Shown: piece by piece, positions 42,695 through 51,662 of the stretch
Layout of the letters: each line of letters starts with the position of its first letter
How positions within the stretch are numbered: the first letter of the stretch is position 1
Source: Anaerolineae bacterium
GTDB taxonomy: Bacteria > Chloroflexota > Anaerolineae > 4572-78 > J111
Direction of reading: 5' to 3'
Length of the DNA: 64,000 nucleotides
Assembly (NCBI GenBank): GCA_023382535.1
Contig: JAHDWA010000036.1
Span: 1-64,000 of the forward strand
Translations under genes and position numbers: made by a program
Notes under the pieces: generated by a model
What the model was told of the DNA's origin: nothing
Databases searched by the model: none
Seen by the model: the letters and a program-made list of their open reading frames with translations, nothing else

Positions 42695-43441
42695 ATGAGT
42701 AAGACGAATGGCCATACCAACGGCAATGGTTACGATAGTATCATCCAGGTTAAAGAAGTGGTCAAGAATTTTAAGGTGGGCGACGGCGAAGTGACCATTC
42801 TTAAGGGAATTTCCTTTGACGTGAAACCCGGCGAGTTTGTCTCGATTGTGGGGCCATCGGGCAACGGCAAATCCACCCTGCTGAATATGATCACCGGTAT
42901 TGACCGGCCTTCGGCCGGGCAGGTGGTTGTGACCGGCCGGGAAGTCCACAAAATGAGTGAGAACCAATTGGCCTCGTGGCGCGGCGAGAACGTCGGCATC
43001 ATCTTCCAGTTTTTCCAGATGCTGCCGGCCCTCAGCCTGCTGCAAAACGTTATTTTGCCAATGGACTTTGCCAACAAGTATAGCCCCAAAGAGCGGCGCG
43101 AACGAGCCATGGAGCTGCTGGATACGGTCGGGCTGGCCGACCAGGCCGAGAAGCTGCCGAGCATGGTCTCCGGTGGGCAGCAGCAGCGAGCGGCTATCGC
43201 CCGCGCTCTGGCCAACGACCCGCCCCTGCTGGTGGCCGACGAGCCGACCGGCAACCTCGATACCCGCACCGCCGGCGATGTGTTTGAACTATTTAGCAAG
43301 CTCGTGGACCAGGGTAAAACGATGATTATGGTTACTCACGATAAAGAGCTGGCCAAGCGCGTGCCCCGCGTGGTCGAAATTACCAACGGCAAGATCACCC
43401 GTGATGAGTTTGTCGGCGGGGCGACGTGGACAGGGTACTAA
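42695..43441 (+). CDS. ABC transporter ATP-binding protein (LolD/MacB-type)
   Basis: The 248-residue ATPase has Walker [10 protein letters not shown], signature [15 protein letters not shown], Walker [13 protein letters not shown] and the H-loop MVTHD. The sequence and length are those of the LolD/MacB/FtsE group that drives FtsX-type permeases. It is the only ABC ATPase in the window, so it probably serves all three permease paralogues. RBS AAGGAG precedes the ATG. The permease at 43561 follows after a hairpin repeat. Confidence 0.94.
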   Translation: MSKTNGHTNGNGYDSIIQVKEVVKNFKVGDGEVTILKGISFDVKPGEFVSIVGPSGNGKSTLLNMITGIDRPSAGQVVVTGREVHKMSENQLASWRGENVGIIFQFFQMLPALSLLQNVILPMDFANKYSPKERRERAMELLDTVGLADQAEKLPSMVSGGQQQRAAIARALANDPPLLVADEPTGNLDTRTAGDVFELFSKLVDQGKTMIMVTHDKELAKRVPRVVEITNGKITRDEFVGGATWTGY

Positions 43442-43442
43442 A

Positions 43443-43485
43443 ACGTGATGCGTAATATTTTAGTGTAACTTCTCACGCATCACGT
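43443..43485. repeat. Hairpin repeat, ACGTGATGCGT arms
   Basis: A perfect 11-bp inverted repeat: ACGTGATGCGT (43443-43453) and ACGCATCACGT (43475-43485). The ACGCATCAC word also occurs at 41.3 and 50.8 kb. It sits between the ATPase and permease B. Confidence 0.75.
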
Positions 43486-43560
43486 ATCACCTTGACAAGT
43501 GAACTTGTGGGAACTAGGGGGGCAGCAACGAAAGACGCAGTAAGTAACACATAGAAGGTT

Positions 43561-45969
43561 ATGATGAGTGTAATCTGGTACAAGGTCTGGTTTGACCTGT
43601 GGCATAACAAAGTTCGCACGGCACTGGCAGTTTTGAGTATAGCTGCCGGTGTTTTTGCGATTGGAGCTATCTTTGGCATGGTGGACCAACTGCTCTCCGG
43701 GATGGACAGCGCCCACCAGGCCGTGACTCCCTCGCACATTCAAATGTATTTAATAGACCGGATTGACCGCGACACGGCCATTCGCCTGGAAAGCATTGAG
43801 GGCGTCGAAGCGGTAGAAGTTACCAATGAGGTCACGGTGCGTTACAAACTCCACCCGGAAGACGAGTGGAAGCGCGGCCAGATGGTCATGCGCGACGACT
43901 ACGAGGAGCAGAAGTACGACATCCTGCAGCTCAAGGAAGGAGAGTGGCCCCACCGGGATGACGAGGTCGGCATCGAGCGCCTGTCCAGCCAATATTACGG
44001 CATTGACATCGGCGATAAGGTTATCTTTGAACTCGATGGGATGGACCGCGCCCTGCCTATTACCAACAAGATTCGACACCCCTTTGTGCCGCCGCCCCAA
44101 TTCGGCGGGGATGCCGTCTTTTTTGTTAATGCGCAAGGGCTGGAGCGTTTTGAGATTCCCGAGGGCGAGTTTGGCAACCTCAAGGTGCGGGTCAAACCCT
44201 ACAGCCTGGAACTGGCCAAAGAGGTCGCCTCGGAGATGAAGGAGCGGCTGGCCAAAGAAAACATTGGCGTGGCCGTAACCTTTTATCAAGACCCGGAAGA
44301 ACATTGGGGCCGCTTTTTTGTCGAGGGCCTCAACCTGGTCTTGCAGGTGCTGGCGGTAATTTCGGTCTTTTCCAGCGTGGTGCTGGTGCTGAACACGCTG
44401 ACCGCCTTGATCACCCAGCAGACCAACCAGATTGGCGTCATCAAGGCCATCGGCGGCAAAACCGGCGATATCATGAAGGTCTACCTGGCCGGGGTGCTGG
44501 TCTACGGGCTGCTGGCCCTGCTCATTGCCCTGCCGCTGGGCGCGCTGCTGGCCTTTGGGATTACCCAGTGGTTCCTGAACCTGTTCAACATTGACTACGA
44601 GGTTTTCCAAATCTCGACCCGCGCCCTCATCTATCAACTGCTGGCGGCTATCGTTGCCCCGCTGATTGTGGCGCTCTGGCCGATTCTGGCCGGGGCGACC
44701 ATCACCGTGCGGGAGGCGATTGCCAGCTACGGCCTGGGCGGCGATTTCGGTTCCAACTGGCTGGATCGGACGGTGGAGCGAGTCGGGCAAAAGCTGCTCT
44801 CAGCGCCTTATGTGATTGCCATCGGCAACATGTTCCGGCGCAAGGGCCGCCTGATTTTGACCCAACTGGTGCTGATTACCGCCGGGGCGATGTTCCTGGT
44901 GGTCATGAGCCTGACCTCCTCGATCAATATGACCCTGGACAACGAATTTGCCCGGCGCAACTTCGACCTGTTTATCATTTTCGACGACAACTACCGCATG
45001 GACCGGATGGTGCAGATGGCCGAGTCAGTGGCCGGGGTGGAGCAGGCCGAGGTATGGTTTAGCAAGTCGGCTTCGATCCTCAAAGAAGGGCAGCGGGCCA
45101 AAGAAGCCGGCCTGGGGGCGGAATTGGTCGGCCTCCCGGCGGACAGCGATTTTTACCGGCCCCTGGTGGTTGCCGGGCGCTGGCTCCAGCCGGGCGATGG
45201 CCGGGTCGTGGTCATGAACCAGGAGACGGCGGAAGACAACAACATCGCCCTGGGCGACACGATCACCCTTGACCTGGGCGATTTGGGCAAGGAAGACTGG
45301 CAGGTGGTCGGCCTGTACCGCATTATATTTGGCGGCAACTTCAGCAGCGATACGCTCTACGCCCCGCAGGATGCCGTGTTTACGGCGACCAAGAAGCACA
45401 ATGAAGGTGGCTCGCTGCGGGTGCGTACGGCCAGCAGCGAAGCCTTATTCACCGATGCCGTCCGCGATGAACTGGTAGATCGCTACACCGCCCGCAACAT
45501 GGATGTCCTCTTCAACCAGACCGGCAACGAGGAACGCACTTCGGCGGACAGCCAGTTCAGCATCACCACGACGATGTTATTATTCCTGGCGGTTATCGTT
45601 GCCCTGGTCGGCGGGATTGGCTTAATGGGGTCGCTCTCGATCAGCGTGGTCGAACGCACCCGCGAAATCGGAGTGATGCGGGCCATCGGCGCGCGCTCGC
45701 GGACGATTATGGGTATGTTTATGATGGAAGGGATTTTGCAGGGCCTGTTTAGCTGGCTGGTTGCCGTGCCGATTTCGATTGCCGCCGCCGCTTCGCTGGC
45801 CCAGCTCTTGGGGCAGGCCATGTTCGATGCCAACCTGGATTACCAGTACAATTACCAGGCGGTGCTGATCTGGCTGGGGGTCATATTGATCATTTCCAGT
45901 CTGGCTTCTATCTTGCCGGCTCGCAATGCGACCCAGATCAGCGTTAGAGATAGTTTAGCGTATGGGTAA
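43561..45969 (+). CDS. ABC transporter permease, FtsX/MacB type (paralogue B)
   Basis: The 802-residue double FtsX permease is closely similar to paralogue A throughout: both begin with a short N-terminus and VWFDLWHxKVRT, both have DEW and MRDxxEEQxYD in the first outer domain and both have HPFVPPPxFGG. They share the ending ERTREIGVMRAIGARSRTIM and ATQISVRDSLAYG. It directly follows the ATPase gene and is its most probable partner. The start is ATG 43561 or 43564 (GAAGG upstream). The large outer domains are typical of exporters that pass lipids, peptides or antibiotics to an adaptor. Confidence 0.9.
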   Translation: MMSVIWYKVWFDLWHNKVRTALAVLSIAAGVFAIGAIFGMVDQLLSGMDSAHQAVTPSHIQMYLIDRIDRDTAIRLESIEGVEAVEVTNEVTVRYKLHPEDEWKRGQMVMRDDYEEQKYDILQLKEGEWPHRDDEVGIERLSSQYYGIDIGDKVIFELDGMDRALPITNKIRHPFVPPPQFGGDAVFFVNAQGLERFEIPEGEFGNLKVRVKPYSLELAKEVASEMKERLAKENIGVAVTFYQDPEEHWGRFFVEGLNLVLQVLAVISVFSSVVLVLNTLTALITQQTNQIGVIKAIGGKTGDIMKVYLAGVLVYGLLALLIALPLGALLAFGITQWFLNLFNIDYEVFQISTRALIYQLLAAIVAPLIVALWPILAGATITVREAIASYGLGGDFGSNWLDRTVERVGQKLLSAPYVIAIGNMFRRKGRLILTQLVLITAGAMFLVVMSLTSSINMTLDNEFARRNFDLFIIFDDNYRMDRMVQMAESVAGVEQAEVWFSKSASILKEGQRAKEAGLGAELVGLPADSDFYRPLVVAGRWLQPGDGRVVVMNQETAEDNNIALGDTITLDLGDLGKEDWQVVGLYRIIFGGNFSSDTLYAPQDAVFTATKKHNEGGSLRVRTASSEALFTDAVRDELVDRYTARNMDVLFNQTGNEERTSADSQFSITTTMLLFLAVIVALVGGIGLMGSLSISVVERTREIGVMRAIGARSRTIMGMFMMEGILQGLFSWLVAVPISIAAAASLAQLLGQAMFDANLDYQYNYQAVLIWLGVILIISSLASILPARNATQISVRDSLAYG

Positions 45970-46129
45970 AAGTTTGCTATTTTTTACTTGACCCAACAGA
46001 ATTGATTTCCGTGGCTCAAATTACTCGACTTCCCGATGCTGCATAAATAGCTCAATATCCTAAGTTCAACATTAACCAGACCGGGCGCGAGATGGATGGG
46101 CGATATGCTTGCTGGCTATGCTGCAACTT

Positions 46130-47341
46130 TCACTGTACTAATAATTCTGTCATCACCTCGCCCTCGGCCAGCGGAGTATCAAAACCCAAGAGGTAGCCAA
46201 TGGTCGGGGCAATATCGCGCAGGGTACGGCGCTGGGTAATCACCAAGCCCGGCTGAATATCCGGCCCGACGGCCAAGAGCATGAGATGGCGGTTGCATTC
46301 ATCGTCACCTCCATGCTCCGGCCAGCCGTCGCCACAGCCCCGCCCATGATCGTTCGTGACGATAAGGGTGGTTTGCCCGGCGTAGAAAGCGTCGCCCTGA
46401 AGCTGTTGCCACAACTCCCAAATGATTTCGTCGTCATGCTTAATGAAGCGGCGATAATCTTCCCAATTTCTACTATGTCCCGCTTCGTCCGGGTCGAGCA
46501 GGCTGACCATGAGCAGGTGGGGTTTGAGTTCGGTCAGCACTCGCCGGGTGTTGGCCCGCATGCCGTCGTCGTAGGGGGGCGCCGGGTAATCGCTGAAAAA
46601 CTGGCGTGCGCCGAATTTTGCGCCGTAAGCCGGATGGCTGCTGTAGGTCAGCACCGGCTCGATGAAAGAACCATGCACAAACACAGCATCGTCCTCAGAT
46701 GCGCCCGTTGCAGCGCGATAGTATTCGAAGATGGTGGGCGCGGTGGGCCGTGCCTGGCCGTTGTTGGGAATGTCCTGCCACGTTCCCGTGACAATAGCGG
46801 CATGCCCAGGCACCGACAGGGTTTGGCCGTCATTGTAGAAAGCGGTATTGATGGCCCCGAGGGGGACCAAGTCGTTGGCCAGGTGAGGAACGAGTTCACG
46901 AGTGGGATCGCCAAACGTTTCGGTCCAACGCGCCCCGTCAATGACGACCAGCACGACGGCCTTGGTGGAGGGCTGCCGATAGAGGGCTTTGGCCTCCGCA
47001 GGCCCCTTCGTCGGCTCGAAGGTCGGCGTTTGAGTCGGGGCAGGGGTAGGGGTTGAGGTTGAGCTTGGGCTGGCAGTTGGGAAGGGTGAGGGGGTTGAGT
47101 CCATGCCTGGCGGCGGGATAGGAGTGAAGCGGGAGGTAGGTGCTGGCGTGAAAGTGGAGCTAACGGTCGGAGATGGAGTTGGAACTATCGCAACGGCGCG
47201 GGTAAAAGCTGTTGCAGCCGGAGGCGGCCGGCGAGTTGGCTCGCAGGCAGGGACGCATAAGATAACCAGGGCTAGATTCAACCCAGTGACCCAATTAACC
47301 GCCCCAACCTGAAAGGTGCGAACCTTTATCAAGATTTGCAT
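46130..47341 (-). CDS. Lipoprotein phosphodiesterase/alkaline-phosphatase-superfamily enzyme
   Basis: The 403 residues have a lipoprotein signal (LALVILCVPAC, Cys about 33), a Thr/Pro linker (about 50-110) and an alkaline-phosphatase-fold domain: metal Asp in VVLVVIDGARW, the nucleophile region TLSVPGHAAIVTG, LLDPDEAGHS with Asp and His, and IVTNDHGRG with Asp and His. This metal set fits type I phosphodiesterase/nucleotide pyrophosphatase relatives. The ending is normal. It is encoded opposite to and between permeases B and C. Its substrate, perhaps a surface phospholipid or glycan phosphate, is unknown. Confidence 0.8.
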   Translation of the reverse strand: MQILIKVRTFQVGAVNWVTGLNLALVILCVPACEPTRRPPPAATAFTRAVAIVPTPSPTVSSTFTPAPTSRFTPIPPPGMDSTPSPFPTASPSSTSTPTPAPTQTPTFEPTKGPAEAKALYRQPSTKAVVLVVIDGARWTETFGDPTRELVPHLANDLVPLGAINTAFYNDGQTLSVPGHAAIVTGTWQDIPNNGQARPTAPTIFEYYRAATGASEDDAVFVHGSFIEPVLTYSSHPAYGAKFGARQFFSDYPAPPYDDGMRANTRRVLTELKPHLLMVSLLDPDEAGHSRNWEDYRRFIKHDDEIIWELWQQLQGDAFYAGQTTLIVTNDHGRGCGDGWPEHGGDDECNRHLMLLAVGPDIQPGLVITQRRTLRDIAPTIGYLLGFDTPLAEGEVMTELLVQ

Positions 47342-47777
47342 GCTAATGGCAAATAAGTGATATGGAACCTCAATGTTTAATTCTGGCGTATCTCGTAGAT
47401 CTTCACTGCTTAAAGTGATGCCTCCATTTTACTCACCCCTTACTTTTACGCCACTATCACATTTCTTAAAAATCGTAAATCGAAAATCGCTATGAGTGTA
47501 ATCTGGAACAATAAAGCCCGTACCAGGCATTGCCTGGCCGGCCCACGAGTACGGCTTCCCTGACCGGCATATCCAGCGCCTCGAAAGTTTCCGGCCCTAA
47601 ACGGCGACGTTTCGTCTTTTGATCCACCTCCAGACGCAGCAAAAATCCCCCTTTTATCTGATGGCAATCTCTAGGTTTTGAGGTAAACTAACTCAAGGAG
47701 TAGGTAGTAGGAAGTAGGTAGTAAGGGGAGTTTTCCCCTACTCCCTACTCCTTACTACTTACTACCATTTGAGGTAA
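47342..47777. repeat. Intergenic region with GTAG-word hairpin (47697-47766)
   Basis: The right part is a fold-back of GTAG/GGAGTAG words with an almost complete complement (CCCCTACTCCCTACTCC, then TTACTACTTACTACC), turning at AGTTTTC. Just before it, about 47490-47690 on the minus strand, an open frame without a start codon may be a gene remnant. Nothing else is seen in these 436 bp. Confidence 0.55.
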
Positions 47778-50198
47778 ATGATTATGGGTGTTATCCGATA
47801 CAAAATCTGGAGCGATTTATGGGCCAATAAAGGCCGGACCTTGCAGGTCGTGCTGATCATTGCGATAGGCGCGTTTGCCATTGGCGCGACCATTGGCGGC
47901 AGCGATATTATGCGCGCGGTCATGTCCAAAGATTGGCGGGCCACTTCTCCGGCCATGATCGTCATGGCGGTGAACCCCGAAATTGACGACGAGGAATTAA
48001 CCGCGCTGAAAAATGTTGACGGCGTGGAGGAAGTGGAAGGACTGCTGACCACCAATATCGAGTGGCGGCTCACTCCTGACGAACCCTGGCAGGCTGCCGG
48101 CCTGATGGCCCGCGACGACTACGAAGAGCAGAAATTCAATAAGCTGACCCTCATCAGCGGCGATTGGCCTAACGATAAGAGCTTTGCCATGGAGAAGGGC
48201 AACGACTCCTTCTTCAATATCCCGCTGGGCGGGCAGATTTACATCCGGGTCAACGACAAGGAGCGGGTGGTCAAAGTTGATGGCATTCTCTCCAACCGGA
48301 CGGTTTTCCCGGCCAGCATGGGCGGCAGCGCCCAATTTTATACCAGCCGCGACTATTACGGCGACTTAACCGGCGAACGCGATTTCAACCAGGTCCTGGC
48401 CAGCGCCGCCGAGTACGACCCGGTCAAGATAACCGAAATCGCCGACAGGTTGCAGCGCCAGTTGGAAAAGCAGGATATTGAGACGACCGGCGCGGCCCTC
48501 GGTTCAGAGCCAAATGCCCGTACCGCCGATCCCAACAAGCACTTCTTGCAGGATTTCCTGGACGGCCTGTTCCTGGTGCTGAGCATTATGGGCGGCCTGA
48601 TCCTGATCTTGGGCCTGTTCCTGGTCTATAACACCATCAATGCGGTGATTGCCCAGCAGGTTAACCAAATCGGCATTATGAAAGCCATTGGGGCCAATAC
48701 CCGCCAAATCCTGGGTATTTACCTGTTGACCGTCTTTATCTACGGCTTCCTGGCGCTCGTCGTGGCGGTGCCGTTGGGCGCGCTCGGCGCCTACGGCATC
48801 AACGTCTTCATGCTCACTTTTTTCAATATTGACCCCGGCCCGTTCCAGGTATCGCCCCGGGCAATCCTGGTCCAGGTGGCGATTGCCCTGCTGGCCCCCC
48901 TGGTCGCTTCGCTCATTCCGGTGACGAACGGGTCGCGCATTACCGTCCGCGAGGCGATCAGCACGTATGGCCTGGGTGGCGCAGTCGGCCTGCTCGACCG
49001 GCTGGTGGCCCGCATGAAATATGTCTCGCGGCTGGTCCTGCTGACCCTCAGCAATACCTTTCGCAACAAGTGGCGCGTTGTGCTGACCCAGATTACCCTG
49101 GTCGGCAGCGGCATTATCTTTATGATGGTCATGAGTGTGCGCGATTCGACCACCTACACCTTCACCGACCTGCTCTTCCAGATTCTCAATTTCAACGTCA
49201 ATCTGCAATTTGAAGACCCGGAGCGGATTGGCATGATCGAAAAAATGACCCTGGCCCAGCCGGGGGTCAAAGCCGTGGAGATGTGGGGTTTCACTGCCGC
49301 CAAGATTCGCCCGGCCAATCAGCCCGAATCGGACGATGACAAAAGCACAACCGTGTTTGGCGTGCCGCTGCCGACCACGCTCTACGGTCCGCAGATGCGG
49401 ATGGGGCGCTGGTTGCAGCCAGGTGATACTAATGTGGTGGTCCTGAACCAAAAGCTGGCCGAAGATGTCGGCGTGGGTATCGGCGATTGGATCACCCTCG
49501 ATCACGGCCTGAAGGGCGAATCGAACTGGCAGGTGGTCGGCCTGCTGTTTGACCCGGTCATCAACAATTCGGCCCACGTGCCGCGCGAGCCGATGCTGCG
49601 CGAGATCGGCGAGGTGGGCCGGGCCAGCACCTTGTGGGTCCAAACCGAACGCACCGACGCTGCCAGCGAGAGCGAGGTCGCTCAGACGCTGCGTGAATTC
49701 TTTGACAGCCGCAAGATTAAGGTGAATGCCCAAAGCATCTTCTTTGACGATACTGCCTCGGATATTATCGAGGGTATCCTGTTCCGCTTTGGCATCATCA
49801 TCAGCCTGCTGGCGGCCATGGCCGTGATTATCGCCATTGTCGGCAGCATCGGCCTGAGCGGCGTGCTGTCGCTGAGCGTGCTGGAGCGGCGGCGTGAAAT
49901 TGGGGTGATGCGGGCCATCGGCGCGTCATCGGGCAAGATTTCGCGCCTCTTTATTGGCGAGGGACTGATTTTGGGCCTGCTGAGCTGGCTAATTGCTCTG
50001 CCTTTGAGCATTCCGGCGGGTTACGCGATGACCCAGGCTATGGGCGCGGCTTTGCAAACCGAGATTGTTTATCGCTACACGCCTGCCGGGGCGTTATATT
50101 GGCTGGGGATTATTGTGGTGCTGTCCATCGTCGCCAGTTGGTTCCCCGCCCGTGGAGCCACCCGGATCAGCGTGCGGGAGAGCCTGGCGTATCAGTAG
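47778..50198 (+). CDS. ABC transporter permease, FtsX/MacB type (paralogue C)
   Basis: The 806-residue member has the same double FtsX layout but is more divergent: it begins MGVIRYKIWSDLWANKGRTL, has an outer domain with YEEQKFNKLTLISGDWP, a first FtsX unit with AQQVNQIGIMKAIGANTRQI, and ends with ERRREIGVMRAIGASSGKIS and ATRISVRESLAYQ. GAGGT supports ATG 47784 slightly better than ATG 47778. No ATPase accompanies it, so it likely shares the one at 42695 or is used in a heterodimer with A or B. Confidence 0.88.
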   Translation: MIMGVIRYKIWSDLWANKGRTLQVVLIIAIGAFAIGATIGGSDIMRAVMSKDWRATSPAMIVMAVNPEIDDEELTALKNVDGVEEVEGLLTTNIEWRLTPDEPWQAAGLMARDDYEEQKFNKLTLISGDWPNDKSFAMEKGNDSFFNIPLGGQIYIRVNDKERVVKVDGILSNRTVFPASMGGSAQFYTSRDYYGDLTGERDFNQVLASAAEYDPVKITEIADRLQRQLEKQDIETTGAALGSEPNARTADPNKHFLQDFLDGLFLVLSIMGGLILILGLFLVYNTINAVIAQQVNQIGIMKAIGANTRQILGIYLLTVFIYGFLALVVAVPLGALGAYGINVFMLTFFNIDPGPFQVSPRAILVQVAIALLAPLVASLIPVTNGSRITVREAISTYGLGGAVGLLDRLVARMKYVSRLVLLTLSNTFRNKWRVVLTQITLVGSGIIFMMVMSVRDSTTYTFTDLLFQILNFNVNLQFEDPERIGMIEKMTLAQPGVKAVEMWGFTAAKIRPANQPESDDDKSTTVFGVPLPTTLYGPQMRMGRWLQPGDTNVVVLNQKLAEDVGVGIGDWITLDHGLKGESNWQVVGLLFDPVINNSAHVPREPMLREIGEVGRASTLWVQTERTDAASESEVAQTLREFFDSRKIKVNAQSIFFDDTASDIIEGILFRFGIIISLLAAMAVIIAIVGSIGLSGVLSLSVLERRREIGVMRAIGASSGKISRLFIGEGLILGLLSWLIALPLSIPAGYAMTQAMGAALQTEIVYRYTPAGALYWLGIIVVLSIVASWFPARGATRISVRESLAYQ

Positions 50199-50221
50199 GA
50201 AAAGGGGAAGGTTGGAGGATT

Positions 50222-50277
50222 GGAAGAATGGAGGGCTGATAATATCATTTCCCAACCTTCCAGCCCTCCATTCTTCC
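50222..50277. repeat. Long hairpin between convergent genes
   Basis: A perfect 17-bp inverted repeat, GGAAGAATGGAGGGCTG (50222-50238) and CAGCCCTCCATTCTTCC (50261-50277). GGGAAGGTTGG just upstream also has its complement CCCAACCTTCC in the loop, so two alternative folds are possible. It can end both permease C and the rhodanese gene. Confidence 0.8.
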
Positions 50278-50279
50278 GT

Positions 50280-50711
50280 TTATTCTGTCACCAAGGCTCT
50301 CTCCCCGTGCGCCTGCACCCAGCCGGCCATACCTCCGCTCAGGCTGGCCACTCTATCGGCGGCCCAGCCGTTCTGAATTAAGAAGGCGGAGGCTTGGAGG
50401 CTGGTATTGCCGTGCCAGCATTGAAAGACAATATCTTTGTCTGTAGGTAATTCGTTGAATCGGGCGGGAATATCGTTGATAAACATGTGAGTCGCGCCCG
50501 GTATATGGCCGTGTTGGTATTCCCACCCTTGGCGCATGTCCACGACCACCACGTCGTCGCCGTTATCCAGCCTGGCTTTGAGTTCATGGGGTGTAATTTC
50601 GTTGATACGCAGCGGTTCTGGTTCTGGCTCCCGCTGCGGCGGGGTCGGCGGCGTCGAGTCTCTTCCTTTCTCTTCGCCTTTACCGCCAAAAAGTTTTTTA
50701 AGTAAGCCCAT
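50280..50711 (-). CDS. Rhodanese-domain protein
   Basis: This 143-residue single-domain rhodanese has a charged linker (about 1-32) and then EITPHELKARLDNGDDVVVV DMRQGWEYQHGHIPGATH. The active-site loop QCWHGNTS carries the sulfur-accepting Cys. Such proteins move sulfane sulfur, for example to E1-activated sulfur carriers. An E1-like gene (51663) and a JAMM peptidase (52836) are nearby on the same strand, separated by an SDR gene. Intergenic repeats make a single transcript uncertain. Confidence 0.88.
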   Translation of the reverse strand: MGLLKKLFGGKGEEKGRDSTPPTPPQREPEPEPLRINEITPHELKARLDNGDDVVVVDMRQGWEYQHGHIPGATHMFINDIPARFNELPTDKDIVFQCWHGNTSLQASAFLIQNGWAADRVASLSGGMAGWVQAHGERALVTE

Positions 50712-50800
50712 CAGTAACTCCCCCGTAATCCAAGATCTTTAGCTGCTGTAATAAAACGTCAAATTTGGTAGCATACCTTGTCTTTATCACGCATCACGCT

Positions 50801-51592
50801 TCAGAATGTGCTGCTTATCTTACCCCCATCCACCGGCAGCGAGACGCCGGTGATGTAACTGGCCTGTTCTGAAGCCAGAAAAGCAACCACGGCTCCAAAC
50901 TCCTCCGGCTCACCAACCCGGCCGAGCGCAGCCGCCTGGCCCATCGCGGCGATGGCCTCGGTCACGGTTTGCTCACTTTTCTGCGCCCGGGTCCGGCCCA
51001 ACTGCTCGATCCGGTCGGTGTGGATGGTCCCCGGCATAATGTTGTTGACGGTAATGCGATACGGGCCGACTTGATTGGCCAGAGTCTTGGCCAGCCCATG
51101 CACCGCTGCCCGGATTGAATTCGACAGCACCAGGTTGTCCAACGGTTCTTTAACCGAGGTGCTGGTGATGTTGATAATCCGGCCCCAGCGTTCCTTCTGC
51201 ATAGGCGGCAGCGCCGCGCGAATGAGCCGGACCGCGCTCATCAGCGTCAAATTGAAGGCTTCTTGCCACTGCTTGTCTTCAAAATCGCCAAAATCGCCGG
51301 CCGGCGGCCCGCCCGCATTCGTCACCAAAATGTGCAGCTTACCAAAATGCTTGACCGTCTCCTTGACCACCTGCTCGATGTCGCGGGAATTGGACATATC
51401 CGCCGGGATGGCCAGCAGTTCACTGCCGGTAGCGGTGGCGATTTCATCCGCCGTGACTTTCAGAACTTTGCCGTTGCGGGCGCAAATGGCGACTTTGGCT
51501 CCCTCGCTGGCCAGGGCCAACGCACTGGCCCGGCCCAGGCCCTTGGAAGAAGCCGTGACCAGAGCGACTTTATCTTTAAGACCGAGGTCCAT
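50801..51592 (-). CDS. SDR-family protein lacking the YxxxK catalytic pair
   Basis: The 263 residues have an intact SDR Rossmann fold: VTASSKGLGRASALALA (nucleotide loop), NAGGPPAGDF, the NITSTSV region and the ending VSLPVDGGKISSTF. Where classical members have YxxxK this one reads SNSIR (157-161), so both Tyr and Lys are replaced (Ser and Arg). This subgroup is found in several phyla, with unclear activity. It may bind a dinucleotide without classical hydride transfer. The position between the rhodanese and E1-like genes may be chance. Confidence 0.85.
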   Translation of the reverse strand: MDLGLKDKVALVTASSKGLGRASALALASEGAKVAICARNGKVLKVTADEIATATGSELLAIPADMSNSRDIEQVVKETVKHFGKLHILVTNAGGPPAGDFGDFEDKQWQEAFNLTLMSAVRLIRAALPPMQKERWGRIINITSTSVKEPLDNLVLSNSIRAAVHGLAKTLANQVGPYRITVNNIMPGTIHTDRIEQLGRTRAQKSEQTVTEAIAAMGQAAALGRVGEPEEFGAVVAFLASEQASYITGVSLPVDGGKISSTF

Positions 51593-51600
51593 GTTTCCCC

Positions 51601-51662
51601 CAATTGACAGTTAACTGTTGACGATTGACTGTTGACAATTGTCAATAATCAACGGTCAATGA
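51601..51662. repeat. GTTGACAATT-word array
   Basis: Repeated TTGACAG/TTGACGATTGACTG words surround the perfect 14-bp palindrome TTGACAATTGTCAA and give way to TCAACGGTCAATGATCAATG. It lies between the SDR and E1-like genes. Confidence 0.65.

Noticed and set aside
47446..47690. Minus-strand open frames, one reading RLEVDQKTKRRRLGPETFEA
   Set aside because: Looks protein-like but has no start codon or RBS and is bounded by stops; at most a gene remnant that I cannot identify.
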